Shown here piece after piece: positions 41,750-50,567 of a stretch of DNA of 56,738 nucleotides. The stretch is taken from assembly GCA_947627875.1 (NCBI GenBank), contig CANQXS010000017.1, positions 1 to 56,738 of the forward strand. The letters are read 5' to 3'. Origin of the DNA: an uncultured Clostridia bacterium (GTDB lineage Bacteria > Bacillota > Clostridia > Oscillospirales > Ruminococcaceae). Each line of letters starts with the position of its first letter. Position 1 is the first letter of the stretch. The notes below the pieces were generated by a model. The model made no database searches and had not been told where the DNA came from. It worked only from the letters and a program-made list of their open reading frames with translations. Made by a program: the position numbers and the translations under genes.

Positions 41750-44634
41750 GCGGTTTTTCGGAGTATCTTTTTAATCAGCGCGCCGTCCTTCACCTCAAAG
41801 ACCGCCACGAGCGCGATAAACGACAGCCCTATCAGCTCGACTATTATCGCAAGCTTAAGGTAGTCGGGGAAGAATTTCATAGTTACCTCGTGCTCTCCGG
41901 CTTTAAGCTCTATTCCTATAAGCGAATCGAGGAGCAGCACCGGCTCGACCTCTTCGCCGTCGACCTTTATAGTCCAGCCCGGTTCCGAGGGTATCGTCGT
42001 CATAAGAATGCCGTCGTTTTCTGCGGTAACGGTCCCCTTAAGATAGGTGTCGGAATGTTCGGTTATGTTCCAGCCGCCCTTTGAAATCTCGCCGTAAAGC
42101 TCGCCGAGCTTCTCGGTGTCGATGGAGTAGAACAGAACGTCGCTGAATATAGCCTCTTTGTTGGCAAGGGTCATTCTTAAACGGATAGTCTCGCCCGGCT
42201 CAAACGAGCCGAGATTGAGTATGCTGTAGTGGTCGCCGGTAAAGAAGTAATCGACAAAGGCGTAGTTCTGAATATCCCAGGAATCGGCTTTTAACCACAT
42301 ATTGCACTGGCGCTGATATATCGTCGGGAAGAAGGCGTAAATAGGCTCGTCGGTGTCGATATCGAGGACGAATTCTATATAGCTGTCCTTCCCCTCAACG
42401 GCGGTCGTATACATCATATGGTCGCCGGTCGTGGCGGTGGTGCAGTTGGTGGTGTCGGTGAATCTCGGGTAGATTTGGTGGTATACCCTTTCCGAGGCGT
42501 CGCCGGTTATTCCGCCGATAACCGCCTGCTGATTCGCAAACGGGTTCTTTGAAGCTATAGAGGTCTTTAAAATGTCGTAATCCGCCATATAGCCTATCGG
42601 CAGGGCGTAGGGGTTTTCGTAGACCTCTATTTCGTCCACTCCCGTGGTCTCGGGCGACATTATCTTTTCGTAGAGCTTATAGGGACGCTTTATTTCGCTC
42701 TCGTAATGGATCCGCTTGAGGTCGTCCTCGCTGTTTTCGGCTTCGGGATCGGGCTTGGTCTCTTTATACATCAGGTATTTTATCCCGAACAGCGAGTCGG
42801 TAAGAAGGGTCTGACCGGTGTATTTGGTGTAATGCCCCTGCATTCCGTAGCCGAGGGCTTTAAGCATTTTGAGCACGGGAGTGTTCATAGTCGAGCTCGA
42901 GTGAGAAATTCCCGCATAGCCCATTCCTATCGGGTCGTTGACGGTGCGGTGGTAGGTCTTTTCTACGCGGTAGAGCCCGCCGTCGCGCTCCTCGAGCTGT
43001 GAGACTATCTCTCTGCCGTCCTTGAAATAGGGCGCGTAGGAGGAATATGTGCTGTAAACAACGTCGTAGTCTATCGAATATACCGTCCAGAGGCTGTTTA
43101 TGAATATCTCTACGCAGACGATGACGCAGGTGACTATCGCGGTCACCGGCTTCGGGTATTTTTTGCAGAAGTACACCGCTCCGGCAAATACCGACAGCGC
43201 CAGGACAGAGAACCAAATAGTCTCAAAGAGATACATATAGTAGTAATCCTGCTGAGTGATGTATATGAGCAGGACTATCCAGCCGAAAGCGGTAAGGCAT
43301 ATCTCCTTGAACGAAACGCCGTCGAGGTTTTCAAAAGCCCTGAATCCGCAGATTATCATCAAGAACGAGAAGGTGAAGGAATAGCGGTAGGGCAGCCAGT
43401 TGGGGACCTGGAAGCCGTGCCACGCGATGTCGACGGTGGAGACATACATACAGCCGAAGACCGCGAGCATCAGAAGCCCTATCGAGATCTTCTCCTTGGG
43501 CTTTATTTTGGTGTTGAGGAAGAACAGCGGCACGAGGATAAGCATTATCGTTCCGCAGGCTATCATCGGGAGCCCTTCGGGGCGGACGGTGTCGTAGCTG
43601 TTGGCAAAGAGCTTCGAGAGGAACTGAACGACGTCGAACTGATTCTTCGGAGTGAAATCGGGGGTAGAGAATTCGAGCTTTCCGAGGCTGAGGGAGTTGT
43701 AAACGGGTATCAGGATTATAGCCGAGCTCAGAACCGATATCCCCGCCGAAGCCGCAAATTTAAGCCCTCCAGAGAGCCAGTGAGGGGCTATCGCCCTGCC
43801 CGGGCGGGAGAAGATATAGTAAACAAAGTAGAGCGCGCAGAAGAAGCCTATCATATAGCCGATGTAGAAGTGAGAAATAAACATCACCGTGAGCGGCAGA
43901 ATGAAGGGCAGCATCTTTCCTTCGTCGACAAGGCGCTCGATTCCGAGCAAGATTATCGGGAGCCATATCATTCCGTCTATCCACATCGGGTTCATAAGCT
44001 CCACGACGATATATGTCATCAGCGCGTAGCTTACCGAGAATATGACCTGAGAAGAAACCGAAGCGCCCTTGCTTCTTTTGAGGTAATAAGCCATAGCGAG
44101 ACCGCAGCAGCCTATCTTCGCGAGCTCCATTATCTCGATGGCTCCGCATATCATAGTGCGCGGCAGGAGGACGACTATCCACATAAACGGGCTTGCAAGG
44201 TAATAGCCGAACATTCCCATCGTTTCGCCCGAGAGGTTGCGCGACCAGCTGTAGATAAGGCTGCCGTCGCCCCATATTGCGTCGCGCATCATCTCGTAGT
44301 AGCTGACGTACTGCCCGTTGAGGTCGAGGACCAGAACCGACATATCGCCGAACGGGTGAACACCGAAGCAGGCGTATACAAGATACATTATCGCGACAGG
44401 CAGGAAGAATATAAGGAACTTCCAGCGGTGTTTATAAAGCCATCTGCCGAAGCGGCTGCCCTCAAAGAAGAGCTTTATACGCGAGGTTTTGGGCATTTCC
44501 TCGGCAGGGAGTTCTTCTGCGAGCTCCTCCAAGACCTCTCCCGCTTCGCCGAGGGTCTGCTCAAGGGCTCCGTCAAGAGCTTCGCCCGAAGCTTCAAAAG
44601 AGCCCGCAGCGCCGTTTAATTCGTTTTCCGTCAT
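41746..44634 (-). CDS. YfhO-family membrane protein
   Basis: A 962-residue polytopic membrane protein of the YfhO type (GT-C-like). An N-terminal cytoplasmic Glu-rich head is followed by about 12 membrane segments; the first external loop has DLNGQYVSYYEMM. A large C-terminal extracellular domain and a last membrane segment close it. In Bacillus and Listeria, YfhO-like proteins decorate teichoic acids with a sugar delivered on undecaprenyl phosphate. The adjacent gene encodes the kind of GT2 enzyme that makes such a donor, which supports the same job here. Confidence 0.85.
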   Translation of the reverse strand: MTENELNGAAGSFEASGEALDGALEQTLGEAGEVLEELAEELPAEEMPKTSRIKLFFEGSRFGRWLYKHRWKFLIFFLPVAIMYLVYACFGVHPFGDMSVLVLDLNGQYVSYYEMMRDAIWGDGSLIYSWSRNLSGETMGMFGYYLASPFMWIVVLLPRTMICGAIEIMELAKIGCCGLAMAYYLKRSKGASVSSQVIFSVSYALMTYIVVELMNPMWIDGMIWLPIILLGIERLVDEGKMLPFILPLTVMFISHFYIGYMIGFFCALYFVYYIFSRPGRAIAPHWLSGGLKFAASAGISVLSSAIILIPVYNSLSLGKLEFSTPDFTPKNQFDVVQFLSKLFANSYDTVRPEGLPMIACGTIMLILVPLFFLNTKIKPKEKISIGLLMLAVFGCMYVSTVDIAWHGFQVPNWLPYRYSFTFSFLMIICGFRAFENLDGVSFKEICLTAFGWIVLLIYITQQDYYYMYLFETIWFSVLALSVFAGAVYFCKKYPKPVTAIVTCVIVCVEIFINSLWTVYSIDYDVVYSTYSSYAPYFKDGREIVSQLEERDGGLYRVEKTYHRTVNDPIGMGYAGISHSSSTMNTPVLKMLKALGYGMQGHYTKYTGQTLLTDSLFGIKYLMYKETKPDPEAENSEDDLKRIHYESEIKRPYKLYEKIMSPETTGVDEIEVYENPYALPIGYMADYDILKTSIASKNPFANQQAVIGGITGDASERVYHQIYPRFTDTTNCTTATTGDHMMYTTAVEGKDSYIEFVLDIDTDEPIYAFFPTIYQRQCNMWLKADSWDIQNYAFVDYFFTGDHYSILNLGSFEPGETIRLRMTLANKEAIFSDVLFYSIDTEKLGELYGEISKGGWNITEHSDTYLKGTVTAENDGILMTTIPSEPGWTIKVDGEEVEPVLLLDSLIGIELKAGEHEVTMKFFPDYLKLAIIVELIGLSFIALVAVFEVKDGALIKKILRKTA

Positions 44635-44636
44635 AT

Positions 44637-45536
44637 TTACTTCCTTTCTTTTGTATCAGCCGAGATTATATATTTCGGACGCCGCTTGACCTCGTCGTAA
44701 ATACGGGAAAGATAGTATCCGATAATCCCGAGCGAAATGAGGATAAGCCCTCCGACGAGCATAAGCGCAAGCACTCCCGCGCCGAACGGGCCGAGATCGG
44801 CTCCGCACCACTTCAGTATGAACAGAACCACAGCCGCAACAATTACGACCGCCCCCGAGGCGAGCCCCAGAAGAAGCGGCGCTGAGGTGAACGATGCGAT
44901 ATTTTTCAGCGCGTAGCTCAAAAGCTTGAAAAAGGTCCACTTTCCGCTGCCGCGCTCCCGCTCGGCGACGTCGTAATAAACCGCCTCAGACTCGAAGCCG
45001 ACATACTGCGCGAGCGCCCTGAAAAAGCTCCCGCTTTCGCCGTAAGAAAGAACAGCCTTTACCGCCTCGCGGTCGAGCAGGATAAAATCGGAGGCGCCGC
45101 TCATATCGAAGCCGGTAGCTCGGGTCATGACGGAATTAAAAGCCGCCGCGAAAACGCTGTATGAGCTGCCCTTGCTCCCCCGCGCCGACTTTTTGCCCTC
45201 TACGACCTTTGCGCCGTTTTCCCATTTTTCAATCATTTCGGGAATGACCTTCGGCGGGTGCTGAAGGTCGCAGTCCATAACGACTGCGGCGTCGCCTGAG
45301 GCGGCTTCGAGACCGGCTCTTATCGCCGGTTCCTTGCCGAAATTCCGAGAGAACCGCAGTCCCCTTATATGCGGGTCGGCGGAGGCTTCGGTGATCTTTT
45401 GCCAAGTGCCGTCGGTCGAGCCGTCGTCGACGAATATAAGCTCGTATTCCCTATCGGCGAGCACTGCCGAGACCGCCTGCGCGGCTTCAAAGATGTTTTC
45501 CTCCTCGTTGTAAGAGGGTATAATAACAGATATCAT
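44637..45536 (-). CDS. Polyprenyl-phosphate glycosyltransferase (GT2, DPM1/GtrB-like)
   Basis: A 299-residue enzyme that makes undecaprenyl-phosphate-linked sugar for transfer outside the membrane. It has VIIPSYNEEENI, the donor site FVDDGSTDGTW, the metal motif VMDCDLQHPP and a C-terminal pair of membrane helices. The gene starts 2 bp before YfhO ends its own upstream space, and overlaps the PHP gene by 4 bp. Together with YfhO it forms a donor/transferase pair. Confidence 0.9.
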   Translation of the reverse strand: MISVIIPSYNEEENIFEAAQAVSAVLADREYELIFVDDGSTDGTWQKITEASADPHIRGLRFSRNFGKEPAIRAGLEAASGDAAVVMDCDLQHPPKVIPEMIEKWENGAKVVEGKKSARGSKGSSYSVFAAAFNSVMTRATGFDMSGASDFILLDREAVKAVLSYGESGSFFRALAQYVGFESEAVYYDVAERERGSGKWTFFKLLSYALKNIASFTSAPLLLGLASGAVVIVAAVVLFILKWCGADLGPFGAGVLALMLVGGLILISLGIIGYYLSRIYDEVKRRPKYIISADTKERK

Positions 45537-46318
45537 CGGTTCTCCTTATCAAGACAGCCCTCGGGCAGAAGCGAAACATTCGGTCTGACGCAGTATTCCC
45601 AAGGATTTGCGCCGGGGTCGAAGTCGGTAGAGTGGTCGCGCTCCGAAACCGTGAGGCTGCCCGCTTTCATCGCTTCGAGGTAATCGAACGGCGTTTCAAA
45701 CTTCTTTTCGACGTATACGCCGCCGTTCGGGTGGCACCAGCGGTGGTGGGAATCGGAACCGCCAGTCGCCGGAAGCCCGAAGGATTCGGCATACCACTTT
45801 GCACGGGCGTTGAACTCGTCGCGGTTGTTGCAGTTGTATATCTCAACGCCGTCGACCTTATGAGGGAAGAGGCGTATCGTGCTTATATAGTCCGCCTCGC
45901 GGAAGGGGTGCGCGTGGACGACGAAGCCGCCGCATTTATGGACGAGGTCGGCAAAGTAATTTATCGGCATATTGTCGATCTCGGGGTGGTCGATCAAAAA
46001 CTGCATATCGACGCCGTAGGTAAGAAATTCCGTTGCGCGCCAGCCGAATTCAAGACCGAAGAAAACCTGAAACCCGAGCTCGTCGCCCCGCCGCTTGGCG
46101 TCGTCGTAGCCCTGGCAGAACAGCCTTACCCGCGCCTCCCAAGGGAGCTTTGCGAGGTCTCTGTTTACTGCGGTGTTCCCGCCGAAGAAGTGGTCGGTAA
46201 CGAAACAGCCGGCATAGCCGAGTTCATACAGCCTTTCGACCATCTTTGCGCCCGAGGTCGAGGAGCAGTCGGACCCCTGCGAAGTGTGCATATGGGTCTC
46301 GTATTTATAAAGCGGCAT
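45533..46318 (-). CDS. PHP-domain metal-dependent phosphoesterase
   Basis: A 261-residue PHP-fold protein with the metal ligands HMHTSQGSD near the N-terminus, FVVHAHPFRE, and TGGSDSHHRW near the C-terminus. Such proteins hydrolyse phosphate esters, some acting on sugar phosphates or nucleotides. It is the first gene of the operon with the GT2 and YfhO genes. Confidence 0.85.
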   Translation of the reverse strand: MPLYKYETHMHTSQGSDCSSTSGAKMVERLYELGYAGCFVTDHFFGGNTAVNRDLAKLPWEARVRLFCQGYDDAKRRGDELGFQVFFGLEFGWRATEFLTYGVDMQFLIDHPEIDNMPINYFADLVHKCGGFVVHAHPFREADYISTIRLFPHKVDGVEIYNCNNRDEFNARAKWYAESFGLPATGGSDSHHRWCHPNGGVYVEKKFETPFDYLEAMKAGSLTVSERDHSTDFDPGANPWEYCVRPNVSLLPEGCLDKENR

Positions 46319-46352
46319 AATATCACCTCAAAAATCATCTACAATCCATAGT

Positions 46353-46381
46353 ATTGTACCACCTCGGCGGGCAATAGTCAA
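46353..46381 (-). promoter_or_regulatory. Promoter of the PHP-GT2-YfhO operon
   Basis: Minus-strand TTGACT (46376-46381), 17 bp, TACAAT (46353-46358). Confidence 0.8.
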
Positions 46382-46431
46382 GATTATAGGGGATAAAAGA
46401 TGAGGGAACGGGGCAAAACGCACTCCCCCGC

Positions 46432-46460
46432 TTGACCTTCCACTCATCGGGTGGTATAAT
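46432..46460 (+). promoter_or_regulatory. Promoter of the SGNH hydrolase gene
   Basis: TTGACC (46432-46437), 17 bp, TATAAT (46455-46460). Confidence 0.85.
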
Positions 46461-46501
46461 ATTTTCAAAGCAAACGTTCCGCTCGGGAAAGGAGAAGCGC
46501 T

Positions 46502-47743
46502 ATGAGCCCAAGAAAAATTTCAGCTGTCCTGCTCTGCATAATATTGCTTGCCGGACTCGCCGGCTGCGGGAAAAGACCCGTCATTGAACCCGCCGACGGC
46601 TGGTATGCCGTCTGGTCGGCGTCGCCCGAGGCGGCGGAGCTCTCGGAAATTCCGCGCAACCCCGTTTTGAGCGGCAACACCTGCCGCCAGCAGATAAAAA
46701 CCTCGCTCGGCGGCGACAAAATCAGGCTCACCTTCTCAAACGAATACGGCAGCGGCGATCTTAAAATAGAATCCGTTCATATCGCTCACCTCTCGGCGGC
46801 GGGCAGCCCCGCTATCGACACTTCTACCGACACCCCCGTGACCTTTTCGGGCTCGTCCGCAGTCACGGTAAAGGCGGGCAGAAGCGTTACCTCCGATGAG
46901 ATAGTTTTTTCCTTCAATGCGGCGGATATGCTCGCCGTTACCGTTAAATTCGGCGACGTTCCCAACGTCCCCTCCTGCCACAGAAACGCCTCCTGCACGA
47001 CCTGGGTAGTAGAGGGCGACCGCGTAAGCGACGAAGCCTTTGCCTCTATGGAGCTTATGTCGAGCAACTACTTTCTCTCGCGCGCCGATACCTACGCCCT
47101 CGCGGGGACCGAAACGCTCGTCTGCTTCGGAGATTCCGTGACCGACGGAACTGGCTCGACATATAACGGCTTCAATTCCTACCCCGAAGCGCTCGCCGGT
47201 ATCCTCGGCTCAGACCCCGATTTCGGGAACATCTCGGTAATAAGCGCGTCGGTCTCTGAGCTCGGGCTGTTCTCGGAGGGAGCCGCCTCTGCCGAATACC
47301 GCCTCGAAAGAGAGATACTCGGGCTCGAGGGGGTCCATTCGGTACTGCTTATGATAGGCGCCGACGACATAAAGACCGCTCAGTACGATATTTCTTCCGA
47401 GATGGCGGAGGTATATAAGAGGATAACAAAAGCCTGCCAAAGCAAGGGAATTTCGGTGTATGCCGGCACCATTCCGCCCTTCGAGGGCAACACGCTCTAT
47501 TATTCCGAGCTTCACGAAAAGATACGCCGCTCCGTAAACGAGTTCATTATGAGCGAAGAGTCGGGCTTCGACGGCGTAGTCGATTTCGCCGAGATACTCT
47601 GCCGCGCCGAAAACGGGTCGAAGCTCCAGCCCGATTACGACAGCGGCGACTCGCTCCACCCGAACGCCGCGGGCTACGAAGCTATGGCAAAGGCTGCGGC
47701 GGAAATGCTCCGCGAAAAGGCTGCGGCGGCGGAAGAAAAATAA
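46502..47743 (+). CDS. SGNH/GDSL hydrolase lipoprotein
   Basis: A 413-residue surface lipoprotein (lipobox LAGC at about residue 20). Residues 30-190 form a beta-sandwich with SNEYGSGDLKIESVHIA, of the kind placed before carbohydrate esterases. The catalytic domain follows: block I CFGDSVTDGTG (nucleophile Ser), block III LMIGADD, block V DSLHPNAAGYEAMA with the Asp-His pair. This layout suggests deacetylation or deacylation of polysaccharides outside the cell. Confidence 0.9.
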   Translation: MSPRKISAVLLCIILLAGLAGCGKRPVIEPADGWYAVWSASPEAAELSEIPRNPVLSGNTCRQQIKTSLGGDKIRLTFSNEYGSGDLKIESVHIAHLSAAGSPAIDTSTDTPVTFSGSSAVTVKAGRSVTSDEIVFSFNAADMLAVTVKFGDVPNVPSCHRNASCTTWVVEGDRVSDEAFASMELMSSNYFLSRADTYALAGTETLVCFGDSVTDGTGSTYNGFNSYPEALAGILGSDPDFGNISVISASVSELGLFSEGAASAEYRLEREILGLEGVHSVLLMIGADDIKTAQYDISSEMAEVYKRITKACQSKGISVYAGTIPPFEGNTLYYSELHEKIRRSVNEFIMSEESGFDGVVDFAEILCRAENGSKLQPDYDSGDSLHPNAAGYEAMAKAAAEMLREKAAAAEEK

Positions 47744-47895
47744 ACGGTAGGCGTATCGGCAGGGCGGACATCAATATTGCGTCGGTTGCGCTTCTTCGCA
47801 AATTCGGATTCTCGGAGGACAGAAAAACGCGCTATAAAAAATGGGGAGAAGAAACCTATTTTGACGCCCATTATTATAAGCTGAACTTAGAGTGA
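47744..47895 (+). pseudogene. 3' remnant of a GNAT acetyltransferase gene
   Basis: About 48 codons in one frame read ADINIASVALLRKFGFSEDR and go on through KKWGEETYFDAHYYKLNLE to a stop at 47893-47895. This is the characteristic C-terminal end of Gcn5-related acetyltransferases. No start codon or acetyl-CoA-binding part remains; the preceding bases belong to the SGNH hydrolase end. Confidence 0.7.
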
Positions 47896-48038
47896 GTATC
47901 TGTTATGCTTGACCGCCTGCCGGTCAGATGAATTCTAAAACACACTTCAGCACACAAAAAAGCAGACATTTAGGCAGCCTCGCATAAAACAGCAAAATAG
48001 AAATTTTAATGCGGCGGTCTGCCGTCAGGGTGCTAAAC

Positions 48039-48072
48039 AAAGCCATATCCGTGCAATCGGGTATGGCTTTTG
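48039..48072 (+). terminator. Terminator-like hairpin
   Basis: AAAGCCATA and TATGGCTTTT pair around a GC-closed loop. The rest of 47896-48191 holds no visible gene and is AT-richer than its neighbours. Confidence 0.65.
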
Positions 48073-48191
48073 CTTATCCTGCTTAATGAATCATTGTCAG
48101 AGTCAAGCTGTTGGGATATATTTTTTACATCCCTCACTGCGCTTCAGTCCTATAATAAACATCTTTCCTCATTTTTTCGCTACATTGAAAG

Positions 48192-48824
48192 TCATCTCAC
48201 CCTCTCCATTTTTCCTTTATCCATCTCCACCACGCCGTCGCAGAGCACGTCAATATCCTCCGCCGAGTGCGAAGCAATGAGAATAGTCTTGCCTTGCGCC
48301 TTTAAATCGAGCAGATGCTTCCTCATCTCGCCTACGCCGTCCTTGTCAAGCCCATTCATAGGCTCGTCCAAAATCAGCAGGTCAGGATCCTCCATTATAG
48401 CCTGCGCGAGCCCGAGCCGCTGGCGCATACCGAGGGAATATTTCTTAACCGACTTCTTTAACTTTGGGTCGAGACCGACAAGCTCAATGCTCCTTCTGAT
48501 GTCCTCATCGCTGATTTTGCGCCGAATATCCGCAAGGAGTTTGAGATTCTTAAATCCCGTGTAATATGGGATAAATTCGGGCGTTTCAATGATCACCCCG
48601 ACGCTTTCGGGAAAATCGCAGTCGATGCCGATTCGCTTTCCCGCGACGGTGATTTCGCCCTCGGTGGGGCGGATAAAGCCGCAAATACACTTCATCAGCA
48701 TAGTTTTCCCGCTGCCGTTTCTGCCGATAATTCCGTGGATTTTGCCGCGCTCAAACTCGACGTTTATACCCCGCAGAATCATATCTTTCTTTATTTTTAA
48801 GCTAACGTTATTAACTTTTATCAT
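48192..48824 (-). CDS. ABC transporter ATP-binding protein
   Basis: A 210-residue ATPase with Walker A GRNGSGKTML, Q-loop, signature SLGMRQRLGLAQAI, Walker B LLILDEPMNGLD and the switch His in SHSAED. It is short, with no C-terminal extension. It is the last gene of the operon and should power the two membrane proteins encoded just upstream. Confidence 0.93.
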   Translation of the reverse strand: MIKVNNVSLKIKKDMILRGINVEFERGKIHGIIGRNGSGKTMLMKCICGFIRPTEGEITVAGKRIGIDCDFPESVGVIIETPEFIPYYTGFKNLKLLADIRRKISDEDIRRSIELVGLDPKLKKSVKKYSLGMRQRLGLAQAIMEDPDLLILDEPMNGLDKDGVGEMRKHLLDLKAQGKTILIASHSAEDIDVLCDGVVEMDKGKMERVR

Positions 48825-48825
48825 C

Positions 48826-49686
48826 TTAGTCCTCCTTGCTCATCAGCGACAAATTTTTCCGCTTTATCACCCTCACGCCGATGAAATACATAAGTATATT
48901 AGCGGCGACAAGATACAAAACCGACCCCCAAACCGGGAAATACATTTCGTTGAACAGCTCATCATAGTGCTTGCCCGCAGTTGAATGTGCGAACGGGAAC
49001 AGCCAACAGATTTTCAGCCCGATTATTTGCAGAGCCATGCCCGCGCCGAGCGTAAGAAGATTTGCCGCAAGCCCGATTATTCGGTTAAATCTTAGCGCGA
49101 GGGTCATCTGAAGCTGCGCGCAAAACGTCAGGTGCAAAACCGTCAGCAGGCTGCAAACCGCGACCGCGCCGACGACCGAAAAGTTCGTCATCACCGACAG
49201 GTCGAGATAGCTGAGCGGATTGGTACTCCTGAAAAAATTCGTCTCCATAGTCTGCGCGTTGACGAGCTTTGCCGAGTTGCTCCAGACGTTTCCGACAAAC
49301 CCCTGCGGCTGAATCGCGATAATACCGAAAACGAACAGAATTGCAAGCATTGTCGCCGCAGCCATAACTACAAACCCTACCTGAGAACGGTACCACCTTG
49401 CCCTGCCTGTTCTTATCAGCACGAACGTCGCGTTTGCCGAGATGTCGGGGAAATCTATCATCAGCACCGCAAAGGTCAGCGTAATTACGGGCACGCAAAA
49501 GACGTTTGTGATGAACGTGACATACGGCTCGAGCGCGTTGACGGGTTCGCCGAACATAGCGATATACTCTTTCATCGGCGAAATTGAGAACATATACAGG
49601 CAGATCAGCGTGAACAAAAAGATAATCTGCTTGTCGTTTTTGAGCCATTTTACATACTCCGAAAATGCAATTCCGAGCCGTTTCAA
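48826..49686 (-). CDS. ABC transporter permease-like membrane protein 1
   Basis: A 286-residue membrane protein with six predicted helices, for example IIFLFTLICLYMFSI near the N-terminus. An internal stretch near residues 80-95 (RTGRARWYRSQVGFVV) is a cytoplasmic coupling-helix candidate. It overlaps the upstream gene by 4 bp and is 1 bp from the ATPase gene, as expected for a stoichiometric complex. Confidence 0.75.
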   Translation of the reverse strand: MKRLGIAFSEYVKWLKNDKQIIFLFTLICLYMFSISPMKEYIAMFGEPVNALEPYVTFITNVFCVPVITLTFAVLMIDFPDISANATFVLIRTGRARWYRSQVGFVVMAAATMLAILFVFGIIAIQPQGFVGNVWSNSAKLVNAQTMETNFFRSTNPLSYLDLSVMTNFSVVGAVAVCSLLTVLHLTFCAQLQMTLALRFNRIIGLAANLLTLGAGMALQIIGLKICWLFPFAHSTAGKHYDELFNEMYFPVWGSVLYLVAANILMYFIGVRVIKRKNLSLMSKED

Positions 49687-50564
49687 TTCATCACCCGCTT
49701 TCTGAAAATCTTACCGCCCAAAAGGTAAATCAGGACTAAAAGCAGCAATATCGTCGCATAGTAGAGCCATACGAGCCGGTTTATTTTGCTGAAATCGTTG
49801 AATGCGGTTTGGATATTAAACAGTTCCATGCTCGGGCAGAATATGCCGATTTTGGTGTGGTGCTGCAAATAAAGTCCGTAAAGACCGTTATCCAAAAGAA
49901 ACAGCGCGACCATCGGCAGCCCCAAAGCCTTGTATTTGTTTTTCAAAAGCAGATGCAAAAGCAGGCAGAACGCAGAAACCGCCGCGGCATAGATAAACAC
50001 ATTTATAATTGCGTTGAATATATACAGATATTCGTTTTGCGAGTTAAAGAGATTTCCGAGCGGCGAATATAGCGCCTGCCTTTTCAGAAATACTTCCTCA
50101 TAAGAATCCTTGGGGTAGTCGGTCAGAAATTCGGAGTTTTTGGGAAAACGCAGATAAATCGCAGTGCAGAAGATCATATACCCCGCCGTAACCGAGCCCG
50201 CACCCGAAAGTATGTATCTCAAAAACGTGCGGTTCCAATATCTTGAAAAACGCTTTTCGCGGACAAGATGAAAGCGGTAGTTGCCTTTTAACTCTGCGGC
50301 AAGGCGGGAGATATACGGTAAAGAACATAGAAAAGGCAGAAGTCCGACAAACCACAGCGCCTTATCGGGCGTGCAAAATATGGGAGCGGAATTGGTTGAT
50401 CGGCTCAAAAGCTCCTCTCGGCTGTCCGAAAATCGGTTTAGGATCAGTGTGCTGCCGTTTCGCTCCAAGGTCGGGCATGGCGTTAAAAGCAGCAAAATCA
50501 CCGTAATCAGCGCCGCGAAAACATATCCCGAAATTGTATAAACCACTTCTTTTTTACTTCCCAT
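49683..50564 (-). CDS. ABC transporter permease-like membrane protein 2
   Basis: A 293-residue membrane protein with about six helices and a large external loop between the first two (residues 30-75). LLHLLLKNKYKALGLPMVAL lies near the C-terminus. It is the second membrane subunit of the exporter. No family name is certain. Confidence 0.7.
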   Translation of the reverse strand: MGSKKEVVYTISGYVFAALITVILLLLTPCPTLERNGSTLILNRFSDSREELLSRSTNSAPIFCTPDKALWFVGLLPFLCSLPYISRLAAELKGNYRFHLVREKRFSRYWNRTFLRYILSGAGSVTAGYMIFCTAIYLRFPKNSEFLTDYPKDSYEEVFLKRQALYSPLGNLFNSQNEYLYIFNAIINVFIYAAAVSAFCLLLHLLLKNKYKALGLPMVALFLLDNGLYGLYLQHHTKIGIFCPSMELFNIQTAFNDFSKINRLVWLYYATILLLLVLIYLLGGKIFRKRVMN

Positions 50565-50567
50565 TTT

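Noticed and set aside
43417-44619. Open frame of 400 codons on the plus strand
   Set aside because: It lies wholly opposite the YfhO gene, has no ribosome site and a low-complexity His/Arg-rich product; it is a shadow of GC-rich codon use.
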